Shown here: positions 12,658 through 14,205 of the stretch, piece after piece
Layout of the letters: each line of letters begins with the position of its first letter
Numbering within the stretch: the first letter of the stretch is position 1
Assembly: GCA_022615255.1 (NCBI GenBank)
Contig: JAKEHC010000029.1
Span: forward strand, 1-14,205
Direction of reading: 5' to 3'
Source of the DNA: Candidatus Dadabacteria bacterium
GTDB taxonomy: Bacteria; Desulfobacterota_D; UBA1144; Nemesobacterales; CSP1-2
Length of the DNA stretch: 14,205 bases
Program-made: the position numbers and the translations under genes
Notes under the pieces: model-generated
Databases searched by the model: none
Told to the model about the DNA's origin: nothing
Seen by the model: only the letters and a program-made list of their open reading frames with translations

Positions 12658-14205
12658 TTAGGGGAAGTTAAAATTTATCTCACACCTTGTTCTCATGTCT
12701 ATACCAGAGCCTCCGTTGCATCCATCTATCCCATTTCCACCATCTATCTTATCGTTTCCACTATCTCCAAATAACTTGTCAATACCATTACCTCCGCAGA
12801 TTACGTCGTTGCCGCTAACGCCATGTATGGTATCGTCTCCACCTAAACCGTGTATGACGTCTGGTCCCAGTGTTCCATAGATAGTATTCTTTCCCGCGCT
12901 ACCAACTATAGTAGCGGTTTTCCCCTGGCATGTGATTGTATTATCACAGGCGTCACCTGATCCATCTTCATCAAGATCAGCCTGAGTAGGATTAAAATCA
13001 TCAGGGCAGTTGTCACAAACGTCTCCTACTCCATCTGCTATTAATCCACCCGGGTCTGTGTCTGTATCAGCCTGGTCTTCGTTGGAATCATCAGGGCAGT
13101 TGTCACAAACGTCCCCTACTCCATCCCCGTCTGCATCAGCCTGGTTTGCATTAGCCTCATCTGGACAATTGTCGAAATTGTCGAATTCGCCATCTCCGTC
13201 TGTATCAGGGGGAACGACAGCAACCCCGAGTGGGCTTTTTCCCGTAGGACCCTGATTTCCGTCATTAAAGTCGCTGAGAAGCGTCCTATTACCGTTCATA
13301 GGGTTTACCCTGTATAATTTTCCCCTCGCTCCTGCTTCATTAAGGCTAGTACGGGCTGCTACTAGAATCGTTCCATTACCCTCCACTGCTAGTCCCTCCC
13401 AACCTATTCCGTTAATTGCTCCCTGGCTTCCGTTTCCAAAGTTGCTGAGAATTGTCGTCACACCTGTTACCGGGTCTATCCTGAATAAAGCATCGGGGCC
13501 AGGGTCTTCATCATCAATGCCCGTAGCCAGGATCTGACCATTGCTCTCTACCGCTACTCCACGTGGGGATTGCCCTACAGTAAACCCCATATCGTTCCTA
13601 AAGTCACTGAGAAATACCCTGTCACCAGTATTTTGGTCTACCCTGTATAACAATCCCACGCCTCCAGATAAAACAGCATCGAATAATATCAAAATCTTCT
13701 TTGTGCTCTCTACCGCTACGTCATTTGCGCCATCGTCGCACTGATTATCTCCCATACTTCCCTCTCCAAAGTCGCTGAGAATCGTCCTATTACCTGTCAC
13801 CGGGTCTATCCTGAATAATGCATGGCATTCTCCATTACCTCCATCCTGTTCCGATACCAAGATCTGCCCTGTGCTCTCTACTGCTACTCCAAATGGGTCA
13901 ATTCCCGTAGGTCCCTGATTTGCGTCCCCAAAATCGCTGAGAACTGTCCTATTGCCCGTCATTGGGTCTACCCTGAATAACGCTCCTTCACCGCCATTCA
14001 TTTCTGTAGGGACATCAATTTCACTGTCTATTACCAGAATCTGACCTGTACTCTCTATTGCTACTCTACGTGGTAAAGACCCTTTAGTCCCTTTAGTTCC
14101 GTCTCCAAAGTCGCTGAGAATTGTCCTATTACCTGTCGCCGGGTCTACCTTGAATAGCACCCCCCTATCGTCTGTGCCAGCTTGAGAGTCTATTACCAGA
14201 ATATC
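12658..14205 (-). CDS. Calcium-binding repeat protein: propeller-like repeats, TSP3 and RTX (5' end missing)
   Basis: The C-terminal 515 residues of a larger, probably exported protein are present. The frame stays open to the right edge, and a GTG at 14160 is internal because the repeat unit continues upstream of it. At least six units of about 54-59 residues, each with a core like ALFRVDPMTGNRTVLSDFG then GVAVESTGQILV, resemble blades of an NHL/YncE-type beta-propeller. Next come three thrombospondin type 3 calcium loops (DTDGDG...DNCPD, DADGDGVGDVCDNC, DEDGSGDACDN). A C-terminal RTX block of nonapeptide-like GGxGxDxIxG repeats ends in CE and a short tail. Structural calcium binding in the envelope or outside the cell is likely. 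RTX repeats often go with type I secretion, but no transporter is in view and no export signal is visible in this fragment. The stop codon falls inside an intergenic-type GGGGGATT element. Confidence 0.85.
   Translation of the reverse strand, partial: DILVIDSQAGTDDRGVLFKVDPATGNRTILSDFGDGTKGTKGSLPRRVAIESTGQILVIDSEIDVPTEMNGGEGALFRVDPMTGNRTVLSDFGDANQGPTGIDPFGVAVESTGQILVSEQDGGNGECHALFRIDPVTGNRTILSDFGEGSMGDNQCDDGANDVAVESTKKILILFDAVLSGGVGLLYRVDQNTGDRVFLSDFRNDMGFTVGQSPRGVAVESNGQILATGIDDEDPGPDALFRIDPVTGVTTILSNFGNGSQGAINGIGWEGLAVEGNGTILVAARTSLNEAGARGKLYRVNPMNGNRTLLSDFNDGNQGPTGKSPLGVAVVPPDTDGDGEFDNFDNCPDEANANQADADGDGVGDVCDNCPDDSNEDQADTDTDPGGLIADGVGDVCDNCPDDFNPTQADLDEDGSGDACDNTITCQGKTATIVGSAGKNTIYGTLGPDVIHGLGGDDTIHGVSGNDVICGGNGIDKLFGDSGNDKIDGGNGIDGCNGGSGIDMRTRCEINFNFP

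Noticed and set aside
12915..12945. Sigma-54 promoter-like TGGCATGTGATTGTA
   Set aside because: It lacks the GC of the -12 element and lies inside coding sequence of the calcium-binding protein.
12695..13744. Plus-strand Pro/Ser-rich open frames
   Set aside because: They are the complement of Gly/Asp-rich repeat codons of the calcium-binding protein.
12990..14160. Possible CRISPR-like array because of regularly spaced similar segments
   Set aside because: The repeats are in frame, imperfect, longer than spacers would allow, and encode propeller and TSP3 units; no cas genes are present.

Overview
This is mostly a housekeeping segment from a Gram-negative bacterium. By eye its GC content is moderate, with many AGA, AGG and ATA codons. 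Features pointing to the lineage are a lipobox lipoprotein, an NtrC-type sigma-54 activator, a TyrRS with KMSKS, a bacterial type A RNase P RNA, and intergenic elements of the GTAGAGAC...GTCTCTAC and TCCCCCTTT...AAAGGGGGA kinds. A deltaproteobacterial-grade lineage (Desulfobacterota or a related uncultured phylum) fits, but one window does not fix the taxonomy.

Layout. 1-2367 (minus): a membrane-anchored family 2 glycosyltransferase, then an NtrC-family response regulator cut by the left edge. A short inverted repeat covers the regulator's start codon. 2458-4283 (plus): a tRNA with a CAU anticodon, probably the lysidine-type tRNA-Ile2 rather than Met; a coiled-coil zinc-ribbon protein; RNase HI; and RNase P RNA. 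This is a compact RNA-metabolism cluster. 4296-4365: degenerate short repeats between convergent genes. 4372-5577 (minus): tyrosyl-tRNA synthetase, which shares a divergent promoter region with the next unit. 5717-8166 (plus): a ClpX-like AAA+ ATPase without the zinc-binding domain, coupled by an ATGA overlap to rimO. 8400-10007 (plus): a lipoprotein with a C-terminal CARDB domain behind a leader with inverted repeats. 10051-10980 (plus): fmt. 10977-12198 (minus): nadK and, overlapping it downstream, a small nuclease-fold-like gene whose stop shares bases with the fmt stop. 12205-12657: a gene-free region with three kinds of repeat. 12658-14205 (minus): the C-terminal part of a large, probably exported calcium-binding protein (beta-propeller-like repeats, thrombospondin type 3 repeats, RTX repeats), cut by the right edge.

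How the genes relate. Much of the window serves translation and RNA handling: the tRNA, TyrRS, formylation of initiator tRNA (Fmt), methylthiolation of ribosomal protein S12 (RimO), RNase P RNA and RNase HI. I see no obvious new defence or mobile system. The points most worth a second look are the ClpX-like/RimO pair, the RNase P L15 loop that reads TGTAA where GGTAA is expected beside a tRNA gene with no encoded CCA, the nadK partner protein with a D...ExE signature, and the repeat that supplies both the stop codon and the terminator of the RTX-protein gene.
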